Shown: positions 17,346 to 26,748, counted from the stretch's first letter. The stretch is DNA of 64,000 nucleotides from Candidatus Poribacteria bacterium (GCA_028820635.1 JAPPIG010000118.1:124001-188000); one strand, 5' to 3'. Notes: a model not told the origin generated them from the sequence alone. A program made the numbers and translations.

Positions 17346-18671
17346 CTATTCACCTAAATGCTCTGCTTTGAGCATCTGTACATAATTTTCAGTGATCCTA
17401 CGCGATTCATGTGCAGTATTTTGATGCGGTTCAGGAAAATCAGCGATCAGTTTTTCGTACGCTTCTACCGCCTGTTTCATATTCTTATTTTCTTCATGGA
17501 TTTTTCCAACCCTATATTGCGCCTGTAACCGGGAATCGTAATCATGCGTCGGGTCATCTGCAAAATTCTGATACACTTCAATTGCAAGAGCGGTATTCTT
17601 GTTATCTTCAGCAATCTGACCGATGTAAAATTTTGCAGTCGTAGCGATCGCGTTATTCGGATAGTTTTCTATTGCCCCCTTAAGACGAGCGATAGATTCA
17701 TCGTAATCTTTATAAAGGTGGTATGCCCATCCTATGTAGAAATGCGCATCTTGACCAACCTGAGTATCAGGATATAGATCAATCACCTGTTGGTACCAGG
17801 TGATAGCTTCCTTATATTTTGCCTCTGCTTCCCCATATTTTGCCTTTGCTTCCTTAGGTTTGTCTTCCACTTCCTTAAATTTCGCTTCCGTTTCTGTAAT
17901 TTGCCCTTCACCAAAATAGGTTTGCGCGATACCGAAACTTGCACGTGGTGCATATTCCGTATCCCCAGCATCTGCTATATTTTTGAATTCAACTCTCGCA
18001 TCCTCATAATTCTTTTGCCCAAGGTGAATCCATCCAATATTGTATAAAATTCGAAAAATAATCGGACTATTGCCGAGTTCTATTTTGAGATTTTCAAGTT
18101 GGTTGAGTGCGATATTTACATCATTTCTCCCGTAGTAACACATCGCCGCGTTAATCTGTGCATCCTCTTGAAGAACACTACCAGGGTAAGTCGCTATTAA
18201 TTGATTAAATAAAGCAAGTGCCCTGTCATAGTAGGCTGTAAGAGATTCAAGTGTACCGGTTTTTTCTAATTCCCTTGCAATTTCGTATGTTGCAATGGCT
18301 ATAGCGTACATTGCATCATCTGCCCATTCACTGTCTGGATATTCGCGTATTAATCGGCGATACAGTGCGAAACCCTCTTCATCTGTTCGAGGAAGTAAGC
18401 CAAGATGATAAATGGCATCATCTGCCCACCGACTGTCCGGGTAATTCTCAAAAACTGCTCGGTAAGCTGCGCGCACTTTTCGCAAACGGTTTTTATCCGG
18501 TTCATCATACGTCACTGGTGGATTGTTCATTTCTCGAACTTTACCCCAAGCTTTATCGGCATTTTCATAATATTGTGCATAATCATTAAAAGAATTTGTA
18601 ATTCGTCCAATCCAAAATCCCGCAGCGATTGCTATGATAACACATATTTCTGCGATTATGAACTTTTTCAT
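17346..18671 (-). CDS. Membrane-anchored TPR-repeat protein (YbgF/BamD-like arrangement)
   Basis: A 441-residue protein with one N-terminal membrane anchor (about residues 5-25) and an external part built almost entirely of tetratricopeptide repeats: AVFENYPDSRWADDAIYHLG, LIREYPDSEWADDAMYAIA and further copies with the Y-P-x-S-x-x-x-x-A-x-Y pattern that also marks YbgF/BamD. These repeats usually mediate protein-protein contacts in the cell envelope. Around residues 265-295 there is a charged, repetitive insert (EAKFKEVEDKPKEAKAKYGE) built from a duplicated 11-residue unit rich in Lys, Glu and Ala, visible also as a DNA repeat near 17810-17890. No operon partner is adjacent. The specific function is unknown. 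Confidence 0.82.
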   Translation of the reverse strand: MKKFIIAEICVIIAIAAGFWIGRITNSFNDYAQYYENADKAWGKVREMNNPPVTYDEPDKNRLRKVRAAYRAVFENYPDSRWADDAIYHLGLLPRTDEEGFALYRRLIREYPDSEWADDAMYAIAIATYEIARELEKTGTLESLTAYYDRALALFNQLIATYPGSVLQEDAQINAAMCYYGRNDVNIALNQLENLKIELGNSPIIFRILYNIGWIHLGQKNYEDARVEFKNIADAGDTEYAPRASFGIAQTYFGEGQITETEAKFKEVEDKPKEAKAKYGEAEAKYKEAITWYQQVIDLYPDTQVGQDAHFYIGWAYHLYKDYDESIARLKGAIENYPNNAIATTAKFYIGQIAEDNKNTALAIEVYQNFADDPTHDYDSRLQAQYRVGKIHEENKNMKQAVEAYEKLIADFPEPHQNTAHESRRITENYVQMLKAEHLGE

Positions 18672-18826
18672 TTATTTTCCCCTTTCGGATTACTAAATAC
18701 GGTATATAAAATTGAATTTTAACAATGCATTTAAAACATGTCAAGTATGTTTAGCATAGGCGTGTAGTTTAAAGTTATAGATTTTGATGAGAGAATCACT
18801 ATGCCTGATTATAAACCTTTAATAAT

Positions 18827-19696
18827 CTATCTAATGGCTTTGAGCTGTGCCCAAGTGGTTGCTAACTTTCCATGTGGCTCCACATTTAAGTAGTTCCCAC
18901 TATAAGTTAAGTGGTGTCCATTACCAGAAGCATCACGCCACTTCGAATTAGGAGTTCCATCAAAATCAAAGTGCCACAGTGCCACTGTATGTTCGTCTGG
19001 TTCAAAGGGACCTGTCGGCATCTCAATCGTCCCTTTCCAAGATTTCTGGTCTAAATTCTCTCTTGGATAACGATCAATGTTTGAAATTCGGATCTCATCA
19101 ATCAACCCTCCTGTGAACGGTGTCCAATAAGGTCGTCCAAAAAATGGTTCGTTAGGGATAGTTCCAACAGGCGCTGGAACGCCACCACCAATGCGGAAAG
19201 AAGAAAAACTATTAAGAACGCCAATGAATATAGTACGCCCTAATTTGGCTTTACCCCATAGGTTATTGTTAATGACCTTCTGTCGATATCGTTCTACCGT
19301 AAAAGCAACGTAATGCCACTGGTTTATGGGCAAATCTACTTTTCCGATGGAAGTACCAACTATTGAACTCTTTAAATTAAAAATTACGTTATTGGCAATA
19401 AAAGAAATATATATGTCGTAACTCCCTGATTTATTAATCAGATTCCATCGTTCACTTGGTTCAATTCTCATTTTATCATAAGGTTTCATTGCACGTTTCA
19501 TATAAAACCAAAACTCAATAGTGAAAGCACCACTTTCATGAAAGTTTGCATCGAAGTCATTATGATCGCGGACAAACGCATAGTCACCAGGATTGTATAT
19601 TTCAAAATATCCGCCGCCTGCAGGAGACAGTGGCACAGTATCTGAGTAGACACATGCACACACCGTAAAGAAAAGAACAACAGCAAGCGAACGCAT
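18827..19696 (-). CDS. Secreted LamG-domain protein with shared C-terminal tail
   Basis: A 289-residue exported protein. The signal peptide is MRSLAVVLFFTVCACVYSDT. The mature part is a LamG-like beta sandwich with FTIEFWFYMKR, INQWHYVAFTVERYRQK and FTGGLIDEIRISNIDRYPRE; a second recognisable stretch, HTVALWHFDFDGTPNSKWRD followed by ASGNGHHL, looks like the first strand motif of LamG placed at the end, so the domain order may be circularly permuted or a second domain is truncated. The end VEPHGKLATTWAQLK is the shared tail. The gene is isolated on the minus strand. The ligand is unknown. Confidence 0.82.
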   Translation of the reverse strand: MRSLAVVLFFTVCACVYSDTVPLSPAGGGYFEIYNPGDYAFVRDHNDFDANFHESGAFTIEFWFYMKRAMKPYDKMRIEPSERWNLINKSGSYDIYISFIANNVIFNLKSSIVGTSIGKVDLPINQWHYVAFTVERYRQKVINNNLWGKAKLGRTIFIGVLNSFSSFRIGGGVPAPVGTIPNEPFFGRPYWTPFTGGLIDEIRISNIDRYPRENLDQKSWKGTIEMPTGPFEPDEHTVALWHFDFDGTPNSKWRDASGNGHHLTYSGNYLNVEPHGKLATTWAQLKAIR

Positions 19697-20068
19697 TCTA
19701 AATCTCCTCTACTGAAGAACTTTTTAAGCCCGATTTTATGTATAAAAAAAACCTATTTTCTTCAGAACAGAACTGACATAATCTATTCACTATTAAGAAC
19801 GAGCAATTTGTATGCCAAATCCAAAACCGATAATATACCGAATTATCAACCTTAAAATCTATTACTGCACAAAAATGTGCAACCCCTGTTTACGCTTGCA
19901 CAATATGGGGCATCCTCAAACTTGAATCACTTATCTTCCAGAATCCCAACTATCCGCAAATTTTGAATGATAATTAAACCAATTAGTGTTATACTATTTT
20001 AAGACTATTGTAAAGTGCAAGACTTTACAATATGAAATTTTCAAAACAATAGGATTAAACACAACACT
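19697..20068. other. AT-rich divergent intergenic region
   Basis: About 370 bases between the leftward LamG gene and the rightward peptidase gene. Apart from the dyad listed at its right end I see no gene, RNA or transposon end. Confidence 0.5.
20007..20031. promoter_or_regulatory. Possible operator: dyad ATTGTAAAG-N7-CTTTACAAT
   Basis: A perfect 9-base inverted repeat with a 7-base centre, 37 bases before the peptidase start codon. Spacing of half-sites fits binding by a dimeric regulator, but no regulator gene is nearby and no T run makes it a terminator. Confidence 0.45.
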
Positions 20069-21253
20069 ATGAACCTTCCATTTACTTTATTTATGACTGC
20101 CACAGTATTTACTTCATCTGCAACATCTGCCGATACCATCCAGAAACCAACCGAACCCCCACCGACTATTCGAGAAAACTTTAAGTTACCCTCTTTTTAC
20201 CGACAATGGATTGATGTAGGTGGATTTCCCGTCGTAGCATCGGAGAAGGTGAATTCGCATGCTGTGCAGGAGGCAGCATGGCTTATACAGCAAGTTATAG
20301 GACACCGTCCAGATTTATTAAAAGCACTTGCGGAAAACATTGTTCGGTTTTCTGTTATGTCTTTCAACGAGATGACAACACAGATACCTGAGCATAGCGA
20401 CCTAAAACCCGATTTTTATTGGGATCGGCGTGCACGTGGTTTGGGGGCAACATCTGCACGTCCATCAGTCAGTTGTGGTGAAGAAAATCTGCTTAATTAT
20501 CCGGGGGACCCTTACGGGACGGAGAATATACTGATTCATGAGTTCGCTCATGCAATACATCAAATGGGTCTCAACACTGTTGACCCAGATTTTGATAAGC
20601 GGTTGAAGCAGTTGTATGAAGCAGCGATGGAGAAAGGCTTGTGGAAAGGCACTTACGCCTCCACAAACAAAGAAGAGTATTGGGCTGAAGGCACGCAATC
20701 ATGGTTCAATACGAACCGTGAAAACGATGCACAACATAACCATGTCAGTAAGCGGGAAATATTGAAAGAATATGATCCTGAGTTGGCAGAACTACTCACG
20801 GATATTTATGGAGATACTGACTGGCGGTATACTGACGCTGTCAAACGTCTCAATCACCCACATTTGCAAGGATATAATCCTGATAACGCACCAAAGTTTG
20901 CGTGGCCTGCAGAACTAACTTCGTCTTATGAACAGTTGTTTGACAAGAACTGTAAGGGCAATGATAAATGGGTGAATTTAAACCGTTATGAACCGAACCA
21001 ACTTTCAAATCTAAATTCTCACGATGGTGAGCATACTGCTGTCCTTTTCGTGAACAAAACCGAAGCAGATATTACCTATTATTGGATTGACGGTGATGGC
21101 AACGAGTCTTACCGAGGCCGTGCTGCTGCCGATGCATTCAGTATTCAACATACGCATGCCGGTCATATTTGGCTTGTTAAAGACCAAAGTGGAGAAAACA
21201 TCGCTGTTTTTCAAGCAAAAGAAATGACAGGAAGAGCCTTAATTGGAGAGTAA
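20069..21253 (+). CDS. Secreted zinc metallopeptidase-like protein with C-terminal VHL-like beta domain
   Basis: A 394-residue exported protein. After a signal peptide (about residues 1-21) comes a peptidase-like domain with the gluzincin motif HEFAH at 157-161 and, about 45 residues later, EEYWAEGTQSWF, whose Glu near 207 would be the third zinc ligand. The last 80 residues (about 315-385) read as a von Hippel-Lindau beta-domain: TAVLFVNKTEADITYYWID, then a short loop, IQHTHAGHIWLVKD and IAVFQAKE, matching the pVHL order of N-x-x ... V-x-x-x-W-x-D-x-x-G ... G-H-x-W-x-x-x-D. The combination suggests an extracellular peptidase with a substrate or surface-binding module. The VHL call is by pattern recognition and moderately secure; proline hydroxylation recognition as in animals should not be assumed. 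Confidence 0.78.
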   Translation: MNLPFTLFMTATVFTSSATSADTIQKPTEPPPTIRENFKLPSFYRQWIDVGGFPVVASEKVNSHAVQEAAWLIQQVIGHRPDLLKALAENIVRFSVMSFNEMTTQIPEHSDLKPDFYWDRRARGLGATSARPSVSCGEENLLNYPGDPYGTENILIHEFAHAIHQMGLNTVDPDFDKRLKQLYEAAMEKGLWKGTYASTNKEEYWAEGTQSWFNTNRENDAQHNHVSKREILKEYDPELAELLTDIYGDTDWRYTDAVKRLNHPHLQGYNPDNAPKFAWPAELTSSYEQLFDKNCKGNDKWVNLNRYEPNQLSNLNSHDGEHTAVLFVNKTEADITYYWIDGDGNESYRGRAAADAFSIQHTHAGHIWLVKDQSGENIAVFQAKEMTGRALIGE

Positions 21254-21444
21254 TACGATTATCAGTAAACTTATTTGGTGTTAACGGTGTTTAATTTTAC
21301 CGAATCACGTGATATTTGAAAGATCGTATCATAACAAGTTTATTACTAATGAACTAACAATCTATATAACTGTTTAAAATGAATCATTGGACAAAATGTA
21401 TTCATTTAAACTATTAATTCTATTTATTTTGAAAGGAAAAGAAA

Positions 21445-22464
21445 ATGAAAAAATTATGTTTTCGCATTTCAGTATTGGTATTAGCGTTATTAATGGTCTC
21501 TCCGATGTTTGCAGACAAGCACGAGAGTAGTATTCTTGACAAAGTAAAGAAAAGGGGAAGACTGATTTGTGGTGTCAATAAAGAATTACCGGGGTTCGGT
21601 TTTCTCGGTCAAGATGGAAAATATAAAGGATTTGACGTAGATTTTGGTCGTGCAATTGCAGCTGCAGTTCTCGGGGATCCGGACAAAGTTGAGTTCCGTT
21701 CCTTAAAGGCAGCTGACAGATTTCCTGCTCTTCAGACAGGTGAAGTAGATGTGCTAATTCGCAACACCACTTGGACGTTAACTCGTGACACTGTAAACGG
21801 TGCAGACTTCTGTCCGCCTAACTTTTATGATGGTCAAGGGTTTATGCTACGTAAAGATCTGAAAATAACATCACTGAAGGAACTCGACGGTGCTACTATC
21901 GGTGTTACTGCGGGTAGTACCACCGAGTTAAATCTTGCAGACAAAATGCGAACATTAGGGATCAAAGTCAAGTCTGTTGTTTTTGAGGAAACTGAAACGC
22001 TTTATCAAAGCTACGACCAAGGCCGTTGTGATGCGGTAACAAGCGATAAGTCTCAACTTATTTCACGTCGGCAATCTTTGAAAAATCCTGATGACCATGT
22101 CATTCTTGATGTAACGATTTCCAAGGAACCATTAGCCCCCGTTACCGTTCATGGAGACAACCAGTGGAATGATATTGTCAGTTGGGTTATTTATGCGACG
22201 TTCTTTGCAGAGGAACACGATATTACACAAGCTAAGGCGAAGAACCTTAAATCCAACAACCCAGAAATTAAGCGTTTTCTTGGAGATACTGGGAATATTG
22301 GCGAGTCACTTGGTTTACCAGCAGATTGGGCGCGCCATGCTATTGGTGCAGTGGGTCATTATGGAGAAATCTTCGACCGTAACCTCACCCCTCTCGGACT
22401 TCCACGCGGTGTTAATAAACCTTGGACAGAAGGTGGGTTACTATACGCAATGCCGTTCCGTTAG
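21445..22464 (+). CDS. aapJ: General L-amino acid ABC transporter, periplasmic binding protein
   Basis: Solute-binding subunit of the AapJQMP/BztABCD type amino acid importer. The 339-residue protein has a Sec signal (KKLCFRISVLVLALLMVSPMFA) and the sequence DKVKKRGRLICGVNKELPGF followed by GFDVDFGRAIAAAVLGDP, the typical opening of polar amino acid binding proteins; RNTTWTLTRDT is characteristic of AapJ. AAAGGAA precedes the start. It heads a four-gene cluster with two permeases and an ATPase in the canonical order. Ligand is probably a broad range of L-amino acids, inferred from the family. Confidence 0.92.
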   Translation: MKKLCFRISVLVLALLMVSPMFADKHESSILDKVKKRGRLICGVNKELPGFGFLGQDGKYKGFDVDFGRAIAAAVLGDPDKVEFRSLKAADRFPALQTGEVDVLIRNTTWTLTRDTVNGADFCPPNFYDGQGFMLRKDLKITSLKELDGATIGVTAGSTTELNLADKMRTLGIKVKSVVFEETETLYQSYDQGRCDAVTSDKSQLISRRQSLKNPDDHVILDVTISKEPLAPVTVHGDNQWNDIVSWVIYATFFAEEHDITQAKAKNLKSNNPEIKRFLGDTGNIGESLGLPADWARHAIGAVGHYGEIFDRNLTPLGLPRGVNKPWTEGGLLYAMPFR

Positions 22465-22484
22465 AATTACACTACACATAGGAA

Positions 22485-23744
22485 GTGAAAGATGCATGGG
22501 GCATTTCTATGTACCATGCATCAAATACAATGCAACGAAATCCAACAAAAATCCCTTTCTATAGAGACGTTCGCGTTCTTAAGGTCCTATTCCAAATCCT
22601 TTTTCTGCTTGGCGTATTACTGTTAGCGGGAATTCTCTACGCGAATATGGTTAGAGGGTTAGACAAACTCGGCTTGAATCTCAGCCTTAATTTTTTTATG
22701 GATGAAGCGGGGTTTCCTGTATCCGATAGCGTCATAGAATATGATCCGTCAGATTCCTACCTAAAGGCGTTTTATGTCGGCGTGCTGAACACTGTAACGG
22801 TTAGTTTGGAGGGGATATTGTGTGCGACAGTGCTTGGTCTCTTTTTTGGGATTGCTCGTTTATCAACCAATTGGTTGGTGCGAAACATTGCGGCTACATA
22901 TATTGAGATATTCCGTAATGTTCCGCTACTGCTTCAGATAGTGTTTTGGTTTGCCGTATTTGGTTCACTGCCTGCAGTGAACGACAGCATTGAACTATTC
23001 AATGCTGTCTACATTAACGACCGGGGGATATATTTCCCCTCTCTACAACAGACAGCAGGATTCAGCAGCTGGGTAGGGTATCTTTATGCTGCAGCTATTT
23101 TGGCAATTATCTCTATATTTGTCTTGGCATTGATTTTTCATCGCAAGCAGGTGCAAAGGATGGAAGAAGGAGATGACATTGGCTATTTCACACATATATC
23201 CAAAGCTGCGAAGTGGAGTGCTGTCCCCGTTTTCTTGATAGTCGCTATTATAGGGTGGTTTCTTGCACCAGAGAGTCCATTCGTATTAGTACGGCCGGAA
23301 CTTCAGAGGTTCAACTTCGTTGGTGGGATACCTTTTTCAGCAGGTTCCATTTCTGTCCTAATAGGGATAAGTGTCTATACCAGTGCATTTATTGCTGAAG
23401 TGGTGCGAAGTGGTATACAAGCAGTCTCAAAGGGACAACGGGAAGCAGCGCGGGCAGTCGGTTTGAGTGCGGGACAAACGTTACGTTTAATTATTTTACC
23501 ACAAGCAATTCCAATTATTATTCCACCACTTACGAGCCAGTATCTTAATCTTGCAAAAAACACAAGTTTGGCAGCAGCAGCGGGTTATGACGACCTATTT
23601 CAAATTGTAAAGAGGATAGGGCTTCAAGCTGGAAAAGTAATCCCTGTTCTTGGTATGGCCATGGCACATTACCTGGCAATGAGTCTCATAACATCAGCAG
23701 CAATGAATTGGTATAATAGTTGGGTCAACCGCTTTAAACGGTGA
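22485..23744 (+). CDS. aapQ: General L-amino acid ABC transporter permease, first subunit
   Basis: Inner-membrane permease of the Aap amino acid importer, up to 419 residues. It begins with PTKIPFYRDVRVLKVLFQIL and has the N-terminal membrane segment, the large insertion with extra membrane segments typical of AapQ, and the C-terminal EAA loop for coupling to the ATPase (QAVSKGQREAARAVGLSAGQ). The start is uncertain: GTG at the given position lies only one base after AGGAA, an in-frame ATG at 22509 follows GGGG, and another ATG at 22530 sits immediately before the conserved part. Follows aapJ by about 20 bases. Confidence 0.92.
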   Translation: MKDAWGISMYHASNTMQRNPTKIPFYRDVRVLKVLFQILFLLGVLLLAGILYANMVRGLDKLGLNLSLNFFMDEAGFPVSDSVIEYDPSDSYLKAFYVGVLNTVTVSLEGILCATVLGLFFGIARLSTNWLVRNIAATYIEIFRNVPLLLQIVFWFAVFGSLPAVNDSIELFNAVYINDRGIYFPSLQQTAGFSSWVGYLYAAAILAIISIFVLALIFHRKQVQRMEEGDDIGYFTHISKAAKWSAVPVFLIVAIIGWFLAPESPFVLVRPELQRFNFVGGIPFSAGSISVLIGISVYTSAFIAEVVRSGIQAVSKGQREAARAVGLSAGQTLRLIILPQAIPIIIPPLTSQYLNLAKNTSLAAAAGYDDLFQIVKRIGLQAGKVIPVLGMAMAHYLAMSLITSAAMNWYNSWVNRFKR

Positions 23745-23802
23745 TGTATGTATGTGATTTTTACTGTAGTTCAACGCTTATCAACATGAAGGATGTCAAA
23801 TA

Positions 23803-25047
23803 GTGGAAGAACAAGTAGATATTCAACAAATTCAACCACCAACTTCTAAGAAAGGTCCTGTAGGGTGGCTTAGAGAGAATCTATTTAATACTTGGTATAA
23901 CGCAATTCTGACTTGTGTTGCCTTGTTATTTCTCTATTTTGTTTTTAAGGAAATAATAACATGGGCATTCACTGAAGCAGAATGGAACGTTATTCCTGCA
24001 AACCTACAACTTTTTGCTATCGGACCCTACCCACGGGATCAAGTCTATCGTATATGGATTTGCCTCTATATATTGACGGGCCTCTTAGGTTTGAGTGCAG
24101 GAGTCTGGCGTGGTATAGTCCAACGATGGACAATTGTTGTTGGGAGTATTTTTCTTGCATTTCTCGTTATACCTTTTGAGATCGTCCAGTTACCAGACAC
24201 TCACTTGGTATCAATCGAATTTAGACTAAATATATTTGCTCTAATTTTTGAGTCACGACGATGGCTATTAGGTGATATAGCACTACTTATAGGGGCATTT
24301 TTTCTCGGACAGCGCATTACCAGATTGCGTCCTTGGATATTGGGTGGATGGGTCCTTTCCTTTCCTATAACCATGTTTGTCCTTCACGGGTTTGGTGAGA
24401 ATGCTGTTCAGACAAGTTTGTGGGGTGGATTGCTGCTCACATTAATTCTTGCTGTAGTGGGAATTGTCGTTTCATTTCCACTTGGTGTATTTTTAGCTCT
24501 CTGTAGACAGAGCAAACTTCCAGCTATCAAATGGGTTTCAGTATTTTATATTGAAACGGTACGTGGTGTGCCGTTGATAACAATTTTATTCATGGGAGGT
24601 TACTTGATTACCATCTTTATACCTTTTAACATAGACCTGGTTATAAAGATGATGATTGCTATAACTTTATTCTCTGCTGCCTACATGGCAGAGAATGTCC
24701 GTGGCGGTCTGCAGGCAATACCCAGAGGACAACATGAGGCTGCACAAGCTGTAGGACTCAACTACGTTCAAAGTATGTTGTTTATTGTCTTACCACAGGC
24801 ACTACGTTCTGTCATCCCGGCGATTGTTGGACAATTTATAGCACTCTTTAAGGATACATCTTTAGTGTATATCATTGGCCTCGTTGAACTGTTAGGAGTC
24901 GCCAAAAGTATAATCAATAATCCTGATTGGTTAGGACTTTACGTTGAGGTATATTCATTCATCGCCCTTATCTACTTTATTTTCTGTTTTGCAATGTCTA
25001 AAATCAGTCAGGAAATTGAAGCAGATTTAGGAGTTGGAAAGCATTAG
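23803..25047 (+). CDS. aapM: General L-amino acid ABC transporter permease, second subunit
   Basis: Second membrane subunit of the Aap importer, 414 residues. It has about eight hydrophobic segments, the motif LWGGLLLTLILAVVGIVVSF at the start of the conserved permease half and the EAA loop QAIPRGQHEAAQAVGLNYVQ near residue 305. It begins at GTG, with AAGGATG upstream. The paired AapQ and AapM proteins form the heterodimeric channel. A 145-base spacer with a REP-like sequence (near 25080) separates it from the ATPase gene. Confidence 0.92.
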   Translation: MEEQVDIQQIQPPTSKKGPVGWLRENLFNTWYNAILTCVALLFLYFVFKEIITWAFTEAEWNVIPANLQLFAIGPYPRDQVYRIWICLYILTGLLGLSAGVWRGIVQRWTIVVGSIFLAFLVIPFEIVQLPDTHLVSIEFRLNIFALIFESRRWLLGDIALLIGAFFLGQRITRLRPWILGGWVLSFPITMFVLHGFGENAVQTSLWGGLLLTLILAVVGIVVSFPLGVFLALCRQSKLPAIKWVSVFYIETVRGVPLITILFMGGYLITIFIPFNIDLVIKMMIAITLFSAAYMAENVRGGLQAIPRGQHEAAQAVGLNYVQSMLFIVLPQALRSVIPAIVGQFIALFKDTSLVYIIGLVELLGVAKSIINNPDWLGLYVEVYSFIALIYFIFCFAMSKISQEIEADLGVGKH

Positions 25048-25192
25048 GAGTTATTTAAGTCAATACCATCCACTAAAACCTCGGTAGGTGCGGTTTCCCG
25101 ACAAGTGCCATACGCGCGCTTGGCGTTGATTCACCGTACCGCTTTTCAATAACTGGATTTACCCGAACTACATCAAATTAAGGAATCAGAAA

Positions 25193-25954
25193 ATGACTGA
25201 AAACGAAAATACAACGAATGACCCAATTATTATATGTGAAGATGTACACAAATGGTTTGACGATTTCCATGTCCTCAAAGGAATTACCACCTCATTTAAA
25301 AAAGGTGAAAGGGCGGTAATCTGCGGACCATCTGGATCCGGAAAATCCACATTTATCCGAACAATTAACAGACTTGAGGAGCATCAACGCGGCACGATCA
25401 TTGTTGATGGCATTGAACTCACGAATGATCTACGAAATATCAATCTTATTCGCCAAGAAGTTGGTATGGTGTTTCAGCAATTCAATCTATTTCCACATTT
25501 GTCGAACCTAAAAAATATAACGTTAGGCCCTATGAAAGTGAGGAAACTGTCAAAACGTCAAGCTGAAGAAGAGGCATTAGCATTGCTTGAACGGATGGAT
25601 ATCGTCGATCAAGCATATAAATATCCATCAGAGGTTTCGGGTGGACAGCAGCAACGCGTTGCCATTGCAAGGGCATTGGCAATGGAACCCAAAATCATGC
25701 TCTTTGATGAACCGACAAGTGCACTTGACCCAGAGATGATCTCAGAAGTATTAGATGTGATGCGTGAACTTGCACATTCAGGTATGACGATGCTCGTTGT
25801 TACACATGAGATGGGATTCGCACGTGAGGTGGCTGATCGGATCATGTTCTTTGATGAAGGGGTAGTTGTAGAGGAAGCAGCACCCGCAGATTTCTTTGAC
25901 AATCCGCAGCACGAACGCACGAAACTTTTTATTTCGCAAACGCTGCAACATTAG
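25193..25954 (+). CDS. aapP: General L-amino acid ABC transporter, ATP-binding protein
   Basis: ATPase of the Aap importer, 253 residues. Walker A is GPSGSGKST (about 45-53), the Q-loop is [10 protein letters not shown], the signature [16 protein letters not shown] precedes Walker [15 protein letters not shown], and the switch His lies in VVTHEMGFA. All belong to the polar amino acid (GlnQ/AapP) subfamily. It completes a full transporter. The spacer before it contains no terminator that I can recognise, so it may be cotranscribed with the permeases. Confidence 0.93.
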   Translation: MTENENTTNDPIIICEDVHKWFDDFHVLKGITTSFKKGERAVICGPSGSGKSTFIRTINRLEEHQRGTIIVDGIELTNDLRNINLIRQEVGMVFQQFNLFPHLSNLKNITLGPMKVRKLSKRQAEEEALALLERMDIVDQAYKYPSEVSGGQQQRVAIARALAMEPKIMLFDEPTSALDPEMISEVLDVMRELAHSGMTMLVVTHEMGFAREVADRIMFFDEGVVVEEAAPADFFDNPQHERTKLFISQTLQH

Positions 25955-25990
25955 GATTAATGTTTAGAAACAGTGTTAGAGTATAATCAG

Positions 25991-26359
25991 TTAGTAAACA
26001 GTTTGCAGAAGCATAATCGGAATCGTTTCCGAAATTGATGGTGTGTAAGATGAGAGCAAAAGCACGTCACTGACCGGGGGACGTTGAAGAACATCTATAA
26101 CAATGTCTTGCAGATCGTCGGACAATTCGGATAAACCTGTGAGTGGAAAACTCCGAGGTCCCATGTCGGTCTTTTGCGCAAGTAAGGAGTACTCCAGAAA
26201 AGTCATCCCAATAGCGCGGCGATCTTGTTTGTTAAGTCGGAGTAAGATGTGAGGTGTTAGTTCAATACCTGTTGCCTGTTCACCGGGAGCAAATGAGATG
26301 TAAAGTGTATCACTTACTTCGTCGTAGTTAAAAATTGGCTGATCCATTACTTTTTTCAC
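25991..26359 (-). CDS. DUF2283-like small protein
   Basis: A 122-residue protein whose N-terminal 60 residues (PIFNYDEVSDTLYISFAPGE ... GIELTPHILLRLNKQDRRAIGMTFLEYS) match the DUF2283 pattern D-x-x-x-D-x-L-Y-I-x-F followed by G-x-x-x-x-x-x-x-x-x-D. The C-terminal half is not recognised. Its start codon overlaps the stop codon of the upstream 110-residue gene by four bases, so the two are coupled. DUF2283 proteins are often next to small nuclease-like proteins and may act as antitoxins; here that is an inference. Confidence 0.72.
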   Translation of the reverse strand: MKKVMDQPIFNYDEVSDTLYISFAPGEQATGIELTPHILLRLNKQDRRAIGMTFLEYSLLAQKTDMGPRSFPLTGLSELSDDLQDIVIDVLQRPPVSDVLLLSSYTPSISETIPIMLLQTVY

Positions 26360-26688
26360 CTTATTTGTTTTTGGTAAGCTGTGACAATGTAGTTATTTGA
26401 AATCGGTTTGCCATCCGAATTTTCACGAAATCGGAACAGAACAATTGCAATTATGTGGGTATTATCTGCAGGTAAATCATTAAAGGCATTAACATAACGA
26501 TACTTTTGTGGGTTCAACGAATCTTGCGTTCTTGTTCCGTGGCGAATTGTTGCTTTTAGATGTTCCTCATAATTGGTCATATTTGGATGGTTAATTGAAG
26601 CAATAATATGCTGCCAACGTTCATGTGTTAGATAGATTTCGTTACTATATCGGTCATGTGTTGTCCAGCGGATGCCAGTTGATGTCAT
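26356..26688 (-). CDS. Small protein resembling PBECR/DUF4258-type nucleases, possible toxin
   Basis: A 110-residue protein. EIYLTHERWQHIIASINHPN followed by a conserved LKATIRHGTR and the C-terminal end NNYIVTAYQ resemble the L-T-x-E-R-W-x-H-I ... H-P ... I-V-T-A-Y pattern of the barnase/EndoU/colicin-like RelE nucleases (PBECR, DUF4258). Catalytic His and Arg residues could be those in ERWQHI and IRHGTR. It is coupled by a 4-base overlap to a DUF2283-like gene. I regard the pair as a possible toxin-antitoxin unit, with the toxin gene first. Experimental function is not known to me. Confidence 0.55.
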   Translation of the reverse strand: MTSTGIRWTTHDRYSNEIYLTHERWQHIIASINHPNMTNYEEHLKATIRHGTRTQDSLNPQKYRYVNAFNDLPADNTHIIAIVLFRFRENSDGKPISNNYIVTAYQKQIR

Positions 26689-26748
26689 TATACACTCTTT
26701 AGTTGTTTAAGTACTCGCTTCAATTGTTTTTTTATTATACCATACAAT

